Positions 63,893 through 64,000 of a DNA stretch of 64,000 nt are shown here, piece by piece. The stretch's first letter is position 1. Each line of letters opens with the position of its first letter. The notes beneath the pieces are model-generated. The model made no database searches and was not told where the DNA came from. It saw only the letters and a list, made by a program, of their open reading frames with translations. The DNA is from Ichthyophis bannanicus (lineage: Eukaryota; Chordata; Amphibia; Gymnophiona; Ichthyophiidae), in the NCBI GenBank assembly GCA_033557465.1, contig CM066033.1:1302801022-1302865021 (forward strand), read 5' to 3'. Position numbers and translations under genes: made by a program.

Positions 63893-64000
63893 AGTGCTGA
63901 GTCAGAAGGTCGTGAATTAGGTGGGTCTTTGCGCAGAGGGAATGGCAGTTCAGGAGGGCAAATGAAAGTGTTACTATTGTAGCGGCTGGAGACGGTGAGG

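Larger units (their letters stand above)
60616..64000 (-). mobile_element. L2-like LINE, long minus-strand copy running off the window
   Basis: The 3' end on the minus strand is at about 60616 (AATAAAGATAAAGAC), preceded by a hairpin tail around 60640-60670. The coding part runs 63892 to 61213. The element continues beyond 64000, so the 5' end is missing. A plus-strand L2-like 3' tail is inserted at 60990-61175. Confidence 0.85.

Overview
This is a TE-packed intronic window from a vertebrate nuclear genome. The mix of retrotransposons (L1, CR1-like, L2-like, RTE, R4-like, Penelope and abundant tyrosine-recombinase DIRS elements) plus mariner, hAT-like MITEs and tRNA-derived SINEs, together with very large introns, fits an amphibian best. 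I favour a caecilian, but the species is an inference. The only host gene I can support is RTN4IP1 (mitochondrial NADPH oxidoreductase) on the + strand, seen as two short coding exons at 34274-34425 and 36993-37061. No other exon is recognisable, so the introns on both sides (over 34 kb and about 27 kb within the window) are built almost entirely from transposon insertions.

Layout. 1-7413: a mariner copy split by a complete but frameshifted L1 (226-6288) with an 11-bp target-site duplication. 7420-10720: a minus-strand CR1-like LINE split by an ORF1-only 'half-L1' element (8583-10166, 17-bp TSD) and by a plus-strand CR1 3' end. 11060-13190: L2-like and CR1 pieces around a hairpin-rich unassigned segment. 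13191-18749: DIRS element A1, whose interior is largely replaced by LINE insertions. 18755-26860: a dense stack of L2-like, CR1, RTE (BovB-type) and SINE copies, ending in an L2-like copy with a nearly intact reverse-transcriptase frame. 26931-33250: DIRS element C, the most complete one, with inverted termini, gag, RT/RNase H, recombinase and internal complementary region. 33251-37385: the RTN4IP1 exon neighbourhood, the least repeat-dense part.

37385-47113: DIRS A2, interrupted by DIRS B (37588-41207). DIRS B carries a CR1 3' end, which in turn carries a hAT-like MITE with an 8-bp TSD, so the nest is four levels deep. 47165-56850: an L2-like fragment, then an R4-like LINE split by a second L1 (49426-55114, 15-bp TSD). 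57535-60452: an RTE copy, then a Penelope-like element lodged in an inverted-repeat MITE. 60616-64000: a long minus-strand L2-like LINE running off the window.

Nearly all element genes carry stops and frameshifts and are fossils. Nested order gives a relative chronology. The most instructive observations are the four-deep DIRS nest, the ORF1-only half-L1, and a covarying 3'-terminal stem-loop shared by the L2-like LINEs and the tRNA-derived SINEs. I found no rRNA or tRNA gene, CRISPR array, bacterial-type operon or LTR retrovirus.
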